Assembly (NCBI GenBank): GCA_944327195.1
Contig: CALVGV010000020.1
Coordinates: 1 to 43,617, forward strand
Direction of reading: 5' to 3'
Source: an uncultured Limosilactobacillus sp.
Lineage (GTDB): Bacteria; Bacillota; Bacilli; Lactobacillales; Lactobacillaceae
Length of the DNA: 43,617 bases
The notes beneath the pieces were generated by a model. The model was not told the DNA's origin and made no database searches. It saw nothing but the letters and a program-made list of their open reading frames with translations. The translations under genes were made by a program, and so were the position numbers. This document shows, piece by piece, positions 18,168-26,384 of the stretch. Within the stretch, counting starts at the first letter, position 1. Each line of letters opens with the position of its first letter.

Positions 18168-19976
18168 TTACTTTTGCTTCTTGTCGTTGTTCTTATTGTT
18201 GTTGCGCTTCTTGCCGCGGCCCCGCGACGGCCGGTTGCTCTGGCGCTTGGCCTTGCCGCCCTCCTTTGGCTTCGGCTGGGCGGCCTTCTTCGACTTGTTC
18301 TTGCGCTTCGGGTGCTGGTTGATCTCCATGATCACCGGCAGGATGACCGGGTGGCGCTTGGTTTGGTTGAAGAGGAAGCGGTTGAGCTTGTCGCGGACGT
18401 TTTGCTTGAGATGACTCCAGTCGAATTCCTTCTGGTCGAGGTCCTCTTGGATCACCTCTTCCACCAGGTCGGCGCTCTGCTTCATCAACTGGCGGTTGGT
18501 CTTGACGAAGACAAAGCCCCGCGAGGTGATTTGCGGCCGGGTGACGATCTTCTTCTTCTTGCGGTCGATCGTTGCCACGACGACGAAGATCCCGTCCTCC
18601 GACAGGACCCGCCGGTCGCGGAGAACGATGTTGCCGATGTCACCAACGCCGATCCCGTCGATCATCGTGTTGCCGACCTCCAGGCGGTCACCGAGGTGGA
18701 AGCCGCCGTCCTTGTAGGTCAGGACGTCACCCTTGCCGGTCAGGAAGATGTTTTCCCGCGGGATCCCCACCTCTTCGGCCAGGATGGCGTGCTGGTCGAG
18801 CAGGCGGTATTCCCCCTGAACCGGCATGAAGTAGGTCGGGTGCATGAAGTTTAGCATCAACTGCTCGTCGTTTTGGTTCCCGTGGCCAGACGGGTTGAGG
18901 TCCTGGCTGATGAACTTCACCTCGGCCCCGGTCCGGTAGAGCATGTCGGTCACCTTTTGAACGACCGCTTCCATCGCGTAGGACGGGGTGGTGGCCACAA
19001 AGACCAGGTCGCCCTCGCCAAGGGTGATTGCCGGGTCGTCGCCATTGGCAATTTCCTGGAGGGCCTTGATCGGCGCCCCCATCTTGCCGGTTTCCAGGAT
19101 GACCGTTTCTTCCGGTGCCAGGTCACTGGTTTCTTCCATTGAAACCAGCAGGGCCGGGTCGAAGTGCAACTTGCCGAGGTTCATTGCCGTGCTGACGATC
19201 TGCTCGAGGTCCTGGCCTCCGGACAGAACCACCTTCCGGCCGCTAGCGGCCGCGGCGTCGAAGATCTGTTGCACCCGCATGATGTTGGAGGCCACGCTGG
19301 CCACCACAATCCGGCCGCTGTGGTTTTCAAAGACGTCGGCGATGTAGGCGGCGATGTCCTTTTCCCGGCTGAGGTTGCCGGTAATCGCCGCCCCGGCGGA
19401 ATCGCTCATCAGCAGCAGGACCCCTTCGCTGCCGACCTCGGCCAGCTTGGCCAGGTCGGTCCGGTAGCCATCGCGGGCGGTTTGATCGAACTTGAAGTCA
19501 CCGGTGTAGACAATTGCCCCTTCCGGCGTGTGAAGGGCCACCCCGAGGGTGTTCGGCAGGGTGTGGGTGGTTGAGAAGAAGGAAACGGTGACGTTTTGGA
19601 AGTCGATCTCGGTCGCCGGGTCAACCACGTGGAAGTCGTTGAACTTCTTAACCGCCTTGTGTTGCTTGACGGCCAGCTTGGCGAGTTCGATCGTCAGCTT
19701 GCTCCCGAAAACCGGCACCTTGAAGTCCATCAAGAAGTAGGGCAAAGCGCCGATCGCATCGGCGTGGCCGTGGGTCAAGAAGACCCCGGCGATCTTGTCG
19801 GCCTGTTCCTTTAGCGCGGACCAGTCCGGAATCACCACGTCGATCCCCATCAACTCGTTTTCCGGGTACTTGAGCCCGCAGTCCAGGATGAAGATTTGGT
19901 CATTGATTTCCACGGCGTACATGTTCTTGCCGTTTTCGCGAACGCCCCCGAAGGGAATTACCTTAATTTTACTCAC
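18168..19976 (-). CDS. rnjB: Ribonuclease J2-like protein with degenerate active site
   Basis: A 602-residue beta-CASP metallo-beta-lactamase protein. RNase J paralogues process and decay mRNA, J2 usually as partner of J1. The fold markers GGVRENGKN, YTGDFKFDQ and SGHGNQND are present. However, the metal motif reads HGHADAIG rather than HGHEDHIG, and the late histidine motif is VQGEYR rather than VHGEYR, so key ligands are missing, as in many J2 proteins. About 45 residues of Lys/Arg/Asn-rich tail suggest RNA binding. The start is GTG behind AAAGGAG. A promoter is visible upstream. Confidence 0.9.
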   Translation of the reverse strand: MSKIKVIPFGGVRENGKNMYAVEINDQIFILDCGLKYPENELMGIDVVIPDWSALKEQADKIAGVFLTHGHADAIGALPYFLMDFKVPVFGSKLTIELAKLAVKQHKAVKKFNDFHVVDPATEIDFQNVTVSFFSTTHTLPNTLGVALHTPEGAIVYTGDFKFDQTARDGYRTDLAKLAEVGSEGVLLLMSDSAGAAITGNLSREKDIAAYIADVFENHSGRIVVASVASNIMRVQQIFDAAAASGRKVVLSGGQDLEQIVSTAMNLGKLHFDPALLVSMEETSDLAPEETVILETGKMGAPIKALQEIANGDDPAITLGEGDLVFVATTPSYAMEAVVQKVTDMLYRTGAEVKFISQDLNPSGHGNQNDEQLMLNFMHPTYFMPVQGEYRLLDQHAILAEEVGIPRENIFLTGKGDVLTYKDGGFHLGDRLEVGNTMIDGIGVGDIGNIVLRDRRVLSEDGIFVVVATIDRKKKKIVTRPQITSRGFVFVKTNRQLMKQSADLVEEVIQEDLDQKEFDWSHLKQNVRDKLNRFLFNQTKRHPVILPVIMEINQHPKRKNKSKKAAQPKPKEGGKAKRQSNRPSRGRGKKRNNNKNNDKKQK

Positions 19977-20070
19977 GCTAATTGTTCTCCTTTATTTCAT
20001 GGTAACCGTCGGCCCAAAAGTGGTTGGGAAGGCCGAGCAATTTATTTTTTTCAGGATATTACTAGCACTG

Positions 20071-20100
20071 ATTTTACCACACCCGCCCGGCCCAATTCAA
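20071..20100 (-). promoter_or_regulatory. Promoter of the RNase J2-like gene
   Basis: TTGAAT (20095-20100), 18 nt and TAAAAT (20071-20076), leftward. The leader of about 90 nt contains a possible GGCC-rich hairpin near 20010-20035. Confidence 0.55.
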
Positions 20101-20112
20101 AGCCGGCGCAAC

Positions 20113-20141
20113 AAAAAACGCCCCGGGAAAACCCGAGGGCG
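20113..20141 (-). terminator. Terminator after rpsO
   Basis: A GC-rich stem (CGCCCcGGG with CCCgaGGGCG, 20119-20127 and 20132-20141) with an AAAA loop is followed leftward by six Ts. Confidence 0.85.
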
Positions 20142-20155
20142 CTGGTTGCGGAAAA

Positions 20156-20425
20156 TTACCGCCGCAGGCCGAGCCGCTTGATCAGTTCGCGGTAGGCCGG
20201 CAGGTCAGTCCGCCGGAGGTAAGCCAAGAGGTTCCGCCGGTGACCGATCTTCTTCATCAAACCACGTTGGGAGTGGTAGTCGTGCTTGTGCGTGCGCAGG
20301 TGGTCGTTCAGTTCGTTGATGTCGGCCGTCAGCACTGCAACTTGCACTTGGGTGGAACCAGTGTCCCCTTCGTGCGTTGCGTATTCCTTGATGATTTGGT
20401 TCTTCTTTTCCTTTGAAATAGCCAT
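20156..20425 (-). CDS. rpsO: 30S ribosomal protein S15
   Basis: An 89-residue primary 16S rRNA-binding protein of the 30S platform. The typical [20 protein letters not shown] and [11 protein letters not shown] regions and the C-terminal LIKRLGLR are present, with exactly the usual length. The ribosome-binding site is AAAGGTGGG. It is transcribed divergently from rpsT, with a leader discussed separately. Confidence 0.98.
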   Translation of the reverse strand: MAISKEKKNQIIKEYATHEGDTGSTQVQVAVLTADINELNDHLRTHKHDYHSQRGLMKKIGHRRNLLAYLRRTDLPAYRELIKRLGLRR

Positions 20426-20535
20426 GCTATTTTCCCACCTTTCAAAATTGTTTACTCCCGGCTCTAAGTAAGACGTCGGTGAGGAGCGCCAAACTGAGAG
20501 TGGGTGGTCATTAATTAACCTTCCCTAGGTTACTA
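20426..20535 (-). promoter_or_regulatory. rpsO leader with possible autoregulatory structure
   Basis: The region upstream of rpsO contains a 6-bp dyad (TAACCT/AGGTTA, 20516-20532). It also holds a CCACCCAC tract near 20500 that is complementary to the AAAGGTGGG ribosome-binding site, which would allow sequestration. S15 represses its own mRNA in several bacteria, so this is plausible, but the fold was assessed only by eye and no clear promoter was fixed. Confidence 0.25.
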
Positions 20536-20582
20536 GACTTGGGGAGAAATTGCAAGTTTTCTCCGGCAATTCTGATTGACTA

Positions 20583-20611
20583 TTGCATTGCCAGAAGTGA
20601 TTCGGTATAAT
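20583..20611 (+). promoter_or_regulatory. rpsT promoter
   Basis: TTGCAT (20583-20588), 17 nt and a perfect TATAAT (20606-20611), ending 54 nt before the rpsT ATG. Confidence 0.85.
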
Positions 20612-20665
20612 GACAAATGTTGAAAATTCTGGTCAACTATACCAATAGGTCCGGAGGTGAAAAGA

Positions 20666-20920
20666 ATGCCAGTTATCAAGTCTGCGATCGAACGTGTCCG
20701 CGTTAACGAAAAGGCCGCTGCCCGGAACGCTTCCCAAATGAGCGCTATGCGGACGGCCATCAAGAAGTTCGACAAGGCAAAGCTTGCCGGGGCCGACAAC
20801 GTCGATGCTCTGTACAAGGAAGCCGTTTCTGCTATTGACCGGGCCCACTCCAAGGGGCTGATCAAGGCCAACAAGGCTGCCCGTGACAAGTCCCGCTTGT
20901 CCGCTCGCCTTGCCAAGTAA
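20666..20920 (+). CDS. rpsT: 30S ribosomal protein S20
   Basis: An 84-residue 16S rRNA-binding protein. The ATG at 20666 ([20 protein letters not shown]) lies 5 nt after GGAGGTGA. The GTG nine bases earlier overlaps that ribosome-binding site and is rejected. The helical, Lys/Arg-rich sequence and length are typical. It has its own promoter and terminator and diverges from rpsO. Confidence 0.97.
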   Translation: MPVIKSAIERVRVNEKAAARNASQMSAMRTAIKKFDKAKLAGADNVDALYKEAVSAIDRAHSKGLIKANKAARDKSRLSARLAK

Positions 20921-20928
20921 TTAAAAGA

Positions 20929-20953
20929 GTCGTCCCCCGGGGCGGCTTTTTTA
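20929..20953 (+). terminator. Terminator after rpsT
   Basis: An 8-bp stem (GTCGTCCC with GGGGCGGC, two G-U pairs) followed by TTTTTTA, beginning 8 nt after the rpsT stop. Confidence 0.8.
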
Positions 20954-20965
20954 TTTCTCTCCCAT

Positions 20966-21007
20966 ATAAAAGGGGCGGTTAGCTACCGAAATGGTAGTTG
21001 CCGCCCC
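20966..21007 (-). terminator. Terminator after the secreted-protein gene
   Basis: A long stem (20972-20987 with 20993-21007) containing GGGGCGG/CCGCCCC is followed by TTTTATA leftward and TTTTT rightward. It is bidirectional and backs up the rpsT terminator. Confidence 0.85.
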
Positions 21008-21022
21008 TTTTTGCAGTCAAGC

Positions 21023-21568
21023 TTAGAAATCGATCGTCATGTCGTAGGTGTAGAAGGAATTGTCGTCAACGTCGTCGGTGTCGTAACTAGCGTCAAACTT
21101 TGCCCGAACCGGACTGAGGTTGCTAGTGCTCCGGGCCGGGATTGTTACCCACCCGGTCTTCTTAACGTTCGCGGAGATGTCCCCGTCCCAACTTTCCATG
21201 GCATCGGCCTCGTGTTGCTCCCCGTTGTTAAAGGAGTAGGTCCCTTGGGTCGGATATAGGGAAACGTCCTTGTCGCCGCTATTAATTACATAGTGGACCC
21301 GGACAAAGCCCTTGATCTTAAAGGTGCCGTCATTGGACGACTTGTACTTGTAGCTCTTGGCCAACTTGTAAACCTTAATCTTGTCAACCTTCACCGTTAC
21401 CCCCGACCACTCGCTATTGCTGGTTGCGGTCTTGTGAGTTTGAACCTTCTTTACCGCGTAGCTCTTGTAGGAAACAGTTATTTTCTTGGCCGAGGCATTG
21501 GTATTCGTAACCAAAAAGACCCCCAGGATGGCGGTAAGCGCAACAAGTAATCTCGCTAATTTTTTCAT
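21023..21568 (-). CDS. Secreted DUF4352/DUF5067-like protein
   Basis: A 181-residue exported protein. The start at 21568 follows GAGGAGGG. Its Sec signal peptide reads MKKLARLLVALTAILGVFLV and ends near TNTNASA. The mature part is beta-rich (VKVDKIKVYKLA, FKIKGFVRVHYVINSGDKDV), like the immunoglobulin-like DUF4352/DUF5067 families of Gram-positive secreted proteins. No cell-wall anchor or lipobox is present, so it should be released or loosely bound. It is monocistronic, with its own promoter and terminator. Function unknown; the family assignment is tentative. Confidence 0.8.
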   Translation of the reverse strand: MKKLARLLVALTAILGVFLVTNTNASAKKITVSYKSYAVKKVQTHKTATSNSEWSGVTVKVDKIKVYKLAKSYKYKSSNDGTFKIKGFVRVHYVINSGDKDVSLYPTQGTYSFNNGEQHEADAMESWDGDISANVKKTGWVTIPARSTSNLSPVRAKFDASYDTDDVDDNSFYTYDMTIDF

Positions 21569-21639
21569 CAGGCACCCTCCTCGGAATTTACGATTGTCCC
21601 CCATAACAAACTTGATTCCGGTTTGATAACCGCGCTAAT

Positions 21640-21668
21640 ATTTTACAACTTTTTGACATCATTTTCAA
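21640..21668 (-). promoter_or_regulatory. Promoter of the secreted-protein gene
   Basis: TTGAAA (21663-21668), 17 nt and TAAAAT (21640-21645), leftward, about 70 nt upstream of the ATG. A CGGTT/AACCG dyad follows in the leader. Confidence 0.75.
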
Positions 21669-21702
21669 ACAATCTTCAATTTTCTAGTCTTAAGCGATCA
21701 CC

Positions 21703-21742
21703 AAAAATGGCCCCCACGCTTCCGGAAAGAAGCACGGGGGCC
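21703..21742 (-). terminator. Terminator of the comEA-holA operon
   Basis: A 14-bp stem with nearly perfect pairing (21709-21722 with 21729-21742, containing GGCCCCC/GGGGGCC) followed leftward by ATTTTT. Confidence 0.85.
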
Positions 21743-21764
21743 AACTAGATTCTAGGTTCTGGCA

Positions 21765-22790
21765 TTATTTTACTCCCTGTCCGTACTGGAGCAAGAAAAG
21801 CTGGAAAAGCAGTTCCGGCGAGCGCGAGCTGTTCTTCAGCGCCCGCTCGACCCGCACCAGTCCCAGATAGGCCTGGACCAGGGCGGCCATTGAGAAGCGG
21901 CGGCCGGTCTGGAGGGCCAGCTTGATCCGGTAGGGGTGGACCCTGAGTTGCTTGACTAGGGTTGGCTGGGAGAGGCCGCGGCTGGCCAGGATCTTGACCT
22001 GCAAGAGGAGGCGGAACTGCCCCAGCAAAACGGCGTTGATCTGCAGTGGGGCCTGCTGGGCGGCAATCAGCTGCCGGTAGAGTTCCAAGGCGGCCGTTTG
22101 TCGCCGCTGGAGGACCGCCTGCACCAAGTCGAAGACGTTCTCGTCCAGCGACTGCGGCACCAGGCCGGCAACGCTCTCGCGGGAAATCTCGCGTTGCTGG
22201 TAGTCGAGCAACTCCAGCTGCTTGAGGCGGGCCAGCATTCGACCGTAGTCGGCGTTGGTCCGCCGCACCAACTCGTCCAGCGCCCCCGGACCAAAGTGGA
22301 AGCCGGCCGCCTGCACCGACGCCTGGATCAAGCGGCGACTATCCTGCTCGCTCAGTGGGGCGGCACTGACCTGGACGGCCTGCTTCTTGAGCGCCTTGAC
22401 CACTCCCTTGCGGCCGTCGAGCTTCTCGTAAGGGGCCAGGATCACCAGCACCGTTGAGGGCTGGGGGTTGGCCAGGTAGTTTTGCAGGAGGGACGGGTCC
22501 TGTTTGACCTTCCCGCGACCGCTCGCCCCGGTTAAAAAGCCCGGCTTGGTCAAGAAGACCAGCCGCCGTTCCCCAAAGAAGGGGGCCGACTGGGCGTCGT
22601 CGAGGGCGACGTCCAGGCCGACCTCCTCGAGGTCGTAGCTGGCAACGTTCATCACCCGTTCCTCTTCTGGCACTAGGGCCATAAAGGCAGCCCGGGCTTG
22701 GTCGAGCAGGGCCTGCTGGGTCCCGAGAACCAGGTAGAGCGGGGCCGGGCTGGCGGTCGTTAGTTGCTTTCGTAGGGTGGCAACATCCAC
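21765..22790 (-). CDS. holA: DNA polymerase III subunit delta
   Basis: A 341-residue clamp-loader delta subunit that opens the beta sliding clamp. It shows the PLYLVLGTQQALLDQAR N-terminus and the FGERRLVFLTKPGFL beta-interacting segment. Helical regions with FDLVQAVLQRRQTAALELYR and the C-terminal LLFQLFLLQYGQG follow. The GTG start lies inside comEC (31-bp overlap), so it is the last gene of the competence operon and probably translationally coupled. The comEC-holA order is common in Firmicutes. Confidence 0.94.
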   Translation of the reverse strand: MDVATLRKQLTTASPAPLYLVLGTQQALLDQARAAFMALVPEEERVMNVASYDLEEVGLDVALDDAQSAPFFGERRLVFLTKPGFLTGASGRGKVKQDPSLLQNYLANPQPSTVLVILAPYEKLDGRKGVVKALKKQAVQVSAAPLSEQDSRRLIQASVQAAGFHFGPGALDELVRRTNADYGRMLARLKQLELLDYQQREISRESVAGLVPQSLDENVFDLVQAVLQRRQTAALELYRQLIAAQQAPLQINAVLLGQFRLLLQVKILASRGLSQPTLVKQLRVHPYRIKLALQTGRRFSMAALVQAYLGLVRVERALKNSSRSPELLFQLFLLQYGQGVK

Positions 22791-24976
22791 GCGAGTTCAC
22801 TTCCTTTTAATTTTGTCTCCAGGTGGCTACGATTGCCCCAGTAGCGATAACGGATCATCCCCCGCCCCTGGGTAGAGAGGTAGGGCACCCGCTGGCGCTT
22901 GAGGGCGGCAATCGTCTCCCGGTTGGGATGGCCGTAGCGGTTCTGCCGGCCGGCCGAAATGATGGCCAGGCGGGGGGCCCAGCGACGCAGGACGGTCGGG
23001 TCGGTGGCGGTCTTGCTCCCGTGGTGGCCGAGCTTAACCACCGTTGGCCGAAGGGCGGGATAGCGCTTGGCGATCGCCCGCTCGCCGGCCCGGTCGAGGT
23101 CGCCGGTGAAGAGGAAGGTCGCCCCGCCGAAGGTTCCGGCCAGCACCAGGGAATCTTCGTTGGTCCCCTCCCCGGCCGCAAAGGGGTGGACCACCGTCAG
23201 CGGCAGGCCCGCAACCCGTTGGCCGGCCAGGAGCGGGCGGACCGAAACCCGGCGCGGCAGTTGGCGGGTAAAGCGGGCCTGCTTTTCCATCCCCGCCGGC
23301 ACCAGGACCTGCTTGACGGTCAGGTTGGCCATCACCGTCCTGGTGAAGCCGATGTGGTCGGCATCGCGATGGCTGAGGCAGAGATAGTCGACCCGGTGAA
23401 TCCCCTTGCTCTTGAGGTAGTTGATGCTGGTGCTGGTGGCGCGGTCGGTCTGACTCGCCTGCCGCTTGGCCCAGGCCGGTTGGCGGAAAGCCAACTGGCC
23501 GCCGGTGTCGATCATGATCACCTGACGGTTGAAGGGGGTGCGGATGATCGCGCAGTCCCCCTGACCGATGTCAACGAAGGTCACCTCGCCGCTGGGCGGA
23601 AAGTGGATCACCAAGAAGCAGGCCAAGTACAGGCCGGCCAAAAGCGGTAGGCCGCGACGAAAGGCGGCCGGCGAGTCGAGCATCAGCAGGGTCAAAAGGG
23701 TCAGGCCGACGGCAACCGGGGCGGCCAACTTGCCAAAGTAGATCGCCCCCGGCCAGGCGGCCAGCCAGCCGAGACAATCCTGAAGAAGGGTCAGGCCCAG
23801 GTTGACCAGGGACAGGTAGGCCGGGCAGGCCCCGCCCACCACCGCGGCCAGGATCACCGCCGGCAGGACTAGGCCGGCAAAGAGCGGCACCAGCAGCCAG
23901 TTGGCCAGCAGGCTGACCAGGTGGACCTGGTAGACTGAAACCAGCAGGGGCGGCAAGCCCACCAGCTGGGTGGCCAGCAAAAGATCAAAGGGCCGCTTCA
24001 AGCGCTGGTGACTCAGCGCCAGGGCCAGTAGGTAGGACAGCTGGCCACCGAGCGAGAGCAAGACGCCGGGAACCAGGAAGGAATGCACCAGCAGGCTAAG
24101 GCTCCAGCCGACCCGCCGCGGCAGGCCCAGCTGCTGGGCGGCCAGCTGAAATTCCAGCATCATCGTCGCCCGGGTCAGGCTGGTGGCCGCCCCGCCAAAG
24201 AACCAGAGGAGGGGCAGGAGGGCCATTGCCCACCAGTTGGCCGCCTCTTTGCTGAGGTTGAGCGCCACCAGGCCGCGCTTGAGGAGGCCGACGAAGACGA
24301 AGGCGTGGAGGCCGGAGAGGCAGAAGAGGTGGATCACCCCCACCACCTTGGCCGCCGCCAGGGTCTTCGCCAGCTCGGGCTCGCTCTCCCCCAGCAGGAG
24401 CTGCTGGCAGTAGCCGGCCAGGGGCTGGGGGAAGCGGGCAAAGCGCTGCTTGAGGCGGGCCCGCCAGCAGTGAAGGCGGTCGCGCCAGCCGGCCGGTGCC
24501 TGCGGCTGGATGCTCCCCTCCCCGCGGACCTGGTTGTAGATGCCGCGCTGTTGTTGGTAGAAGCGGTAGTCAAACTGGTTGAAGTTGGTCGCCGGCAAGA
24601 AGGGCCCCCACTTGCCGCGAACGCGGACTTCAACCGGCTGGTGGATTGTTTTTAGCTGGCGGGCCTGACCGGCGCTAGTCAGGTAAAGCGACAGGCTGAC
24701 GGTTTGTCCGCGGCTGGTCCCGGTTGCCTTGGCCAGGTTGCCGTCGACCTTCCACTGGTCGGGCTGAACCCTGACCAGGTAGGTGCCGGCCTGATCCTGC
24801 TTGACGGTCAGGGCGGCCACCCGTTGGTTTTGTAAGTGACAGCGCCCGGCCATCAGCAGGGCCGCCAGCAAGACGAGCACTTGGCCCCGCCGGCAGCGCC
24901 AGGTGACCAGGCGAACGCCCAGGTAGCCCAGGGCGAACCAGGCCCAGGTTTGGTGGGCGATTAGGGCCGCTGCCAC
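22760..24976 (-). CDS. comEC: DNA internalization protein ComEC/Rec2
   Basis: A polytopic membrane channel for single-stranded DNA uptake, 738 residues from the GTG at 24976. An N-terminal soluble part lies between early helices. The competence domain has LCQQLLLGE and HLFCLSGLHAFVFVGLL, and about eight membrane segments are seen. The C-terminal metallo-beta-lactamase domain carries DIGQGDCAII, SHRDADHIG and LGHHGSKTATD. The GTG has no ribosome-binding site, and the hydrophobic helix seems to start about 18 codons earlier, so the true start is uncertain and may be a non-standard codon next to the comEB stop. Confidence 0.93.
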   Translation of the reverse strand: MAAALIAHQTWAWFALGYLGVRLVTWRCRRGQVLVLLAALLMAGRCHLQNQRVAALTVKQDQAGTYLVRVQPDQWKVDGNLAKATGTSRGQTVSLSLYLTSAGQARQLKTIHQPVEVRVRGKWGPFLPATNFNQFDYRFYQQQRGIYNQVRGEGSIQPQAPAGWRDRLHCWRARLKQRFARFPQPLAGYCQQLLLGESEPELAKTLAAAKVVGVIHLFCLSGLHAFVFVGLLKRGLVALNLSKEAANWWAMALLPLLWFFGGAATSLTRATMMLEFQLAAQQLGLPRRVGWSLSLLVHSFLVPGVLLSLGGQLSYLLALALSHQRLKRPFDLLLATQLVGLPPLLVSVYQVHLVSLLANWLLVPLFAGLVLPAVILAAVVGGACPAYLSLVNLGLTLLQDCLGWLAAWPGAIYFGKLAAPVAVGLTLLTLLMLDSPAAFRRGLPLLAGLYLACFLVIHFPPSGEVTFVDIGQGDCAIIRTPFNRQVIMIDTGGQLAFRQPAWAKRQASQTDRATSTSINYLKSKGIHRVDYLCLSHRDADHIGFTRTVMANLTVKQVLVPAGMEKQARFTRQLPRRVSVRPLLAGQRVAGLPLTVVHPFAAGEGTNEDSLVLAGTFGGATFLFTGDLDRAGERAIAKRYPALRPTVVKLGHHGSKTATDPTVLRRWAPRLAIISAGRQNRYGHPNRETIAALKRQRVPYLSTQGRGMIRYRYWGNRSHLETKLKGSELAWMLPPYESN

Positions 24977-25030
24977 CAGGGAGACGGCTACCGCCGCGAA
25001 GAAGACGCCCGTTTGGAGCGTGCGCAGTCC

Positions 25031-25516
25031 CTACTTCTTTTCGGGATGGATATACTGGTCGAGGTTGACCTCGTCCAGTATATCGGCGTCGAGTTTAATC
25101 TGGTGGAGTTTGACCCCCTTGAGCGTGATCAGGCGCATTGCGTAGTCATCGTTGTGGTAATTGCGCAGGTAGTTGATTTGCGTGATCCCGGCCTGCAAAA
25201 GGCTCTTGGTGCACTGAAGGCAGGGAAAGTCGGTCACGTAGACGCTGGCCCCGTCGGTCGAGGTGCCAAAGCGGGCACACTGCAGGAGGGCGTTCATCTC
25301 GGCGTGGATCGTCCGCACGCAGTGACCATCGCGCAAGTAGCAGTCCTCATCGATGCAGTGGGTGTCGCCAGCCACCGAGCCGTTGTAGCCGCTGCCGATG
25401 ATCCGCTTGTCGCGCACCAGCACGGCCCCAACCGACAGGCGCCGGCAGGTTGACCGCGAAGCCAACAGGGCCGCCTGCACCATGAAGTACTGATCCCAAT
25501 CAATTCGTTTTTTCAT
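25031..25516 (-). CDS. comEB: dCMP deaminase family protein ComEB
   Basis: A 161-residue zinc-dependent deoxycytidylate deaminase converting dCMP to dUMP for thymidylate synthesis. It is encoded with late competence genes. Zinc/catalytic motifs IHAEMNALLQCA and PCLQC are seen, plus an extra cysteine/histidine group (HCIDEDCYL, GHCVRT). The ATG at 25516 follows AGGGGGAA; the 16-codon upstream extension lacks a site. It lies 55 bp after comEA. Confidence 0.94.
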   Translation of the reverse strand: MKKRIDWDQYFMVQAALLASRSTCRRLSVGAVLVRDKRIIGSGYNGSVAGDTHCIDEDCYLRDGHCVRTIHAEMNALLQCARFGTSTDGASVYVTDFPCLQCTKSLLQAGITQINYLRNYHNDDYAMRLITLKGVKLHQIKLDADILDEVNLDQYIHPEKK

Positions 25517-25571
25517 GTCGATTCCCCCTCGTAATATTACCAGTATAGCAAAGTTTGGGGGCAAGACCAGA

Positions 25572-26216
25572 TTAAACCGCGAGTTGTTCCTTCAGCTTCG
25601 CGACGGTTTTATCGCCGAACCCATCGACGTTTTTTAGTTCGTCGATCGTCTTGAACTGACCGTGGGCCTGGCGGTAGGCGAGGATCTTGTCGGCCTTCTT
25701 GTCGCCGATCCCGCTGATCTTCATCAGGTCCTCCTTGCTGGCCAGGTTGAGGTTGATCTTCTCGCTTTCACTGCTCTCCCCCACCCCGCCGCTGGTGGCG
25801 GTCGCCGTCGGGTCGGTTGCCACCTGCTCGCCCTGGTTGGGCACGTAGACCACCTGCTGGTCGACCAGCTGCTTGGCCAGGTTGACCTGGCGCATGTCGG
25901 CGGTGGCGGTCTGGCCCCCGGCAGCGGCGATTGCCTCCTGAACCCGGGCCGACCGGGTCAGGGTGTAGACCCCCGGCGTCTTGACCGCCCCCTTGACGTC
26001 GACGACCACCTTGCTGCTGGCGCTGGTGGAAGTGGCACTGGTGCTGGCCGTCGACTGACTGCTGGCGGCGGTCGACCAGGCATTTTCCCCGCCAGCCAGG
26101 CCCCCGCCCCTTTGGTAGAGGTAGCCACCCGCCAGCACGAGGAGGGCCACCCCGGCGATCAGCAGGCGCCGGTGACTTTCCCAGGCATCCTGCAAGCGTT
26201 GAATCAGTTCTTCCAT
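25572..26216 (-). CDS. comEA: Late competence DNA receptor ComEA
   Basis: A 214-residue membrane-anchored DNA-binding protein that captures double-stranded DNA for ComEC. One transmembrane helix (about 18-35, LLIAGVALLVLAGGYLY) is followed by a Ser/Thr/Ala-rich linker. An SLBB domain (VDVKGAVKTPGVYTL) comes next, then a C-terminal double helix-hairpin-helix (DLMKISGIGDKKADKILAYR and NVDGFGDKTVAKL). AGGGGGTGA precedes the ATG. It heads the comEA-comEB-comEC-holA operon behind a cin-box-like site. Confidence 0.95.
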   Translation of the reverse strand: MEELIQRLQDAWESHRRLLIAGVALLVLAGGYLYQRGGGLAGGENAWSTAASSQSTASTSATSTSASSKVVVDVKGAVKTPGVYTLTRSARVQEAIAAAGGQTATADMRQVNLAKQLVDQQVVYVPNQGEQVATDPTATATSGGVGESSESEKINLNLASKEDLMKISGIGDKKADKILAYRQAHGQFKTIDELKNVDGFGDKTVAKLKEQLAV

Positions 26217-26238
26217 TTATTTCACCCCCTACTTTATA

Positions 26239-26250
26239 TATACGTAAAAA
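26239..26250 (-). promoter_or_regulatory. cin-box-like competence promoter of comEA
   Basis: Reading leftward the sequence is TTTTTACGTATA, close to the streptococcal ComX-dependent box TACGAATA with its T-rich flank. No acceptable sigma-A -35 lies upstream. It sits 23 nt before the comEA ATG, which would give a very short leader. Recognition by an alternative sigma factor (ComX/SigH type) is inferred. Confidence 0.5.
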
Positions 26251-26301
26251 GGGGCGAAAAAGTTCGCTCAATCGGCAAATTTCTTCAAAAAAGTTGCCCA
26301 C

Positions 26302-26337
26302 AAAAAAGCAGCCCGCGGGGAAATCCCTTGGGCTGCT
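26302..26337 (-). terminator. Terminator before comEA (after the Lon/PDZ protease gene is separate)
   Basis: An AGCAGCCC/GGGCTGCT stem (26307-26314 with 26330-26337) with inner CCGCGGGG/CCC pairing is followed leftward by TTTTTTG. It lies 48 nt downstream of the protease stop and isolates comEA from the ftsW-protease operon. Confidence 0.8.
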
Positions 26338-26384
26338 TGTGATTGTGCGGCTTGGCGCGCGAAAAATTTTGGGTGTGAACCACC

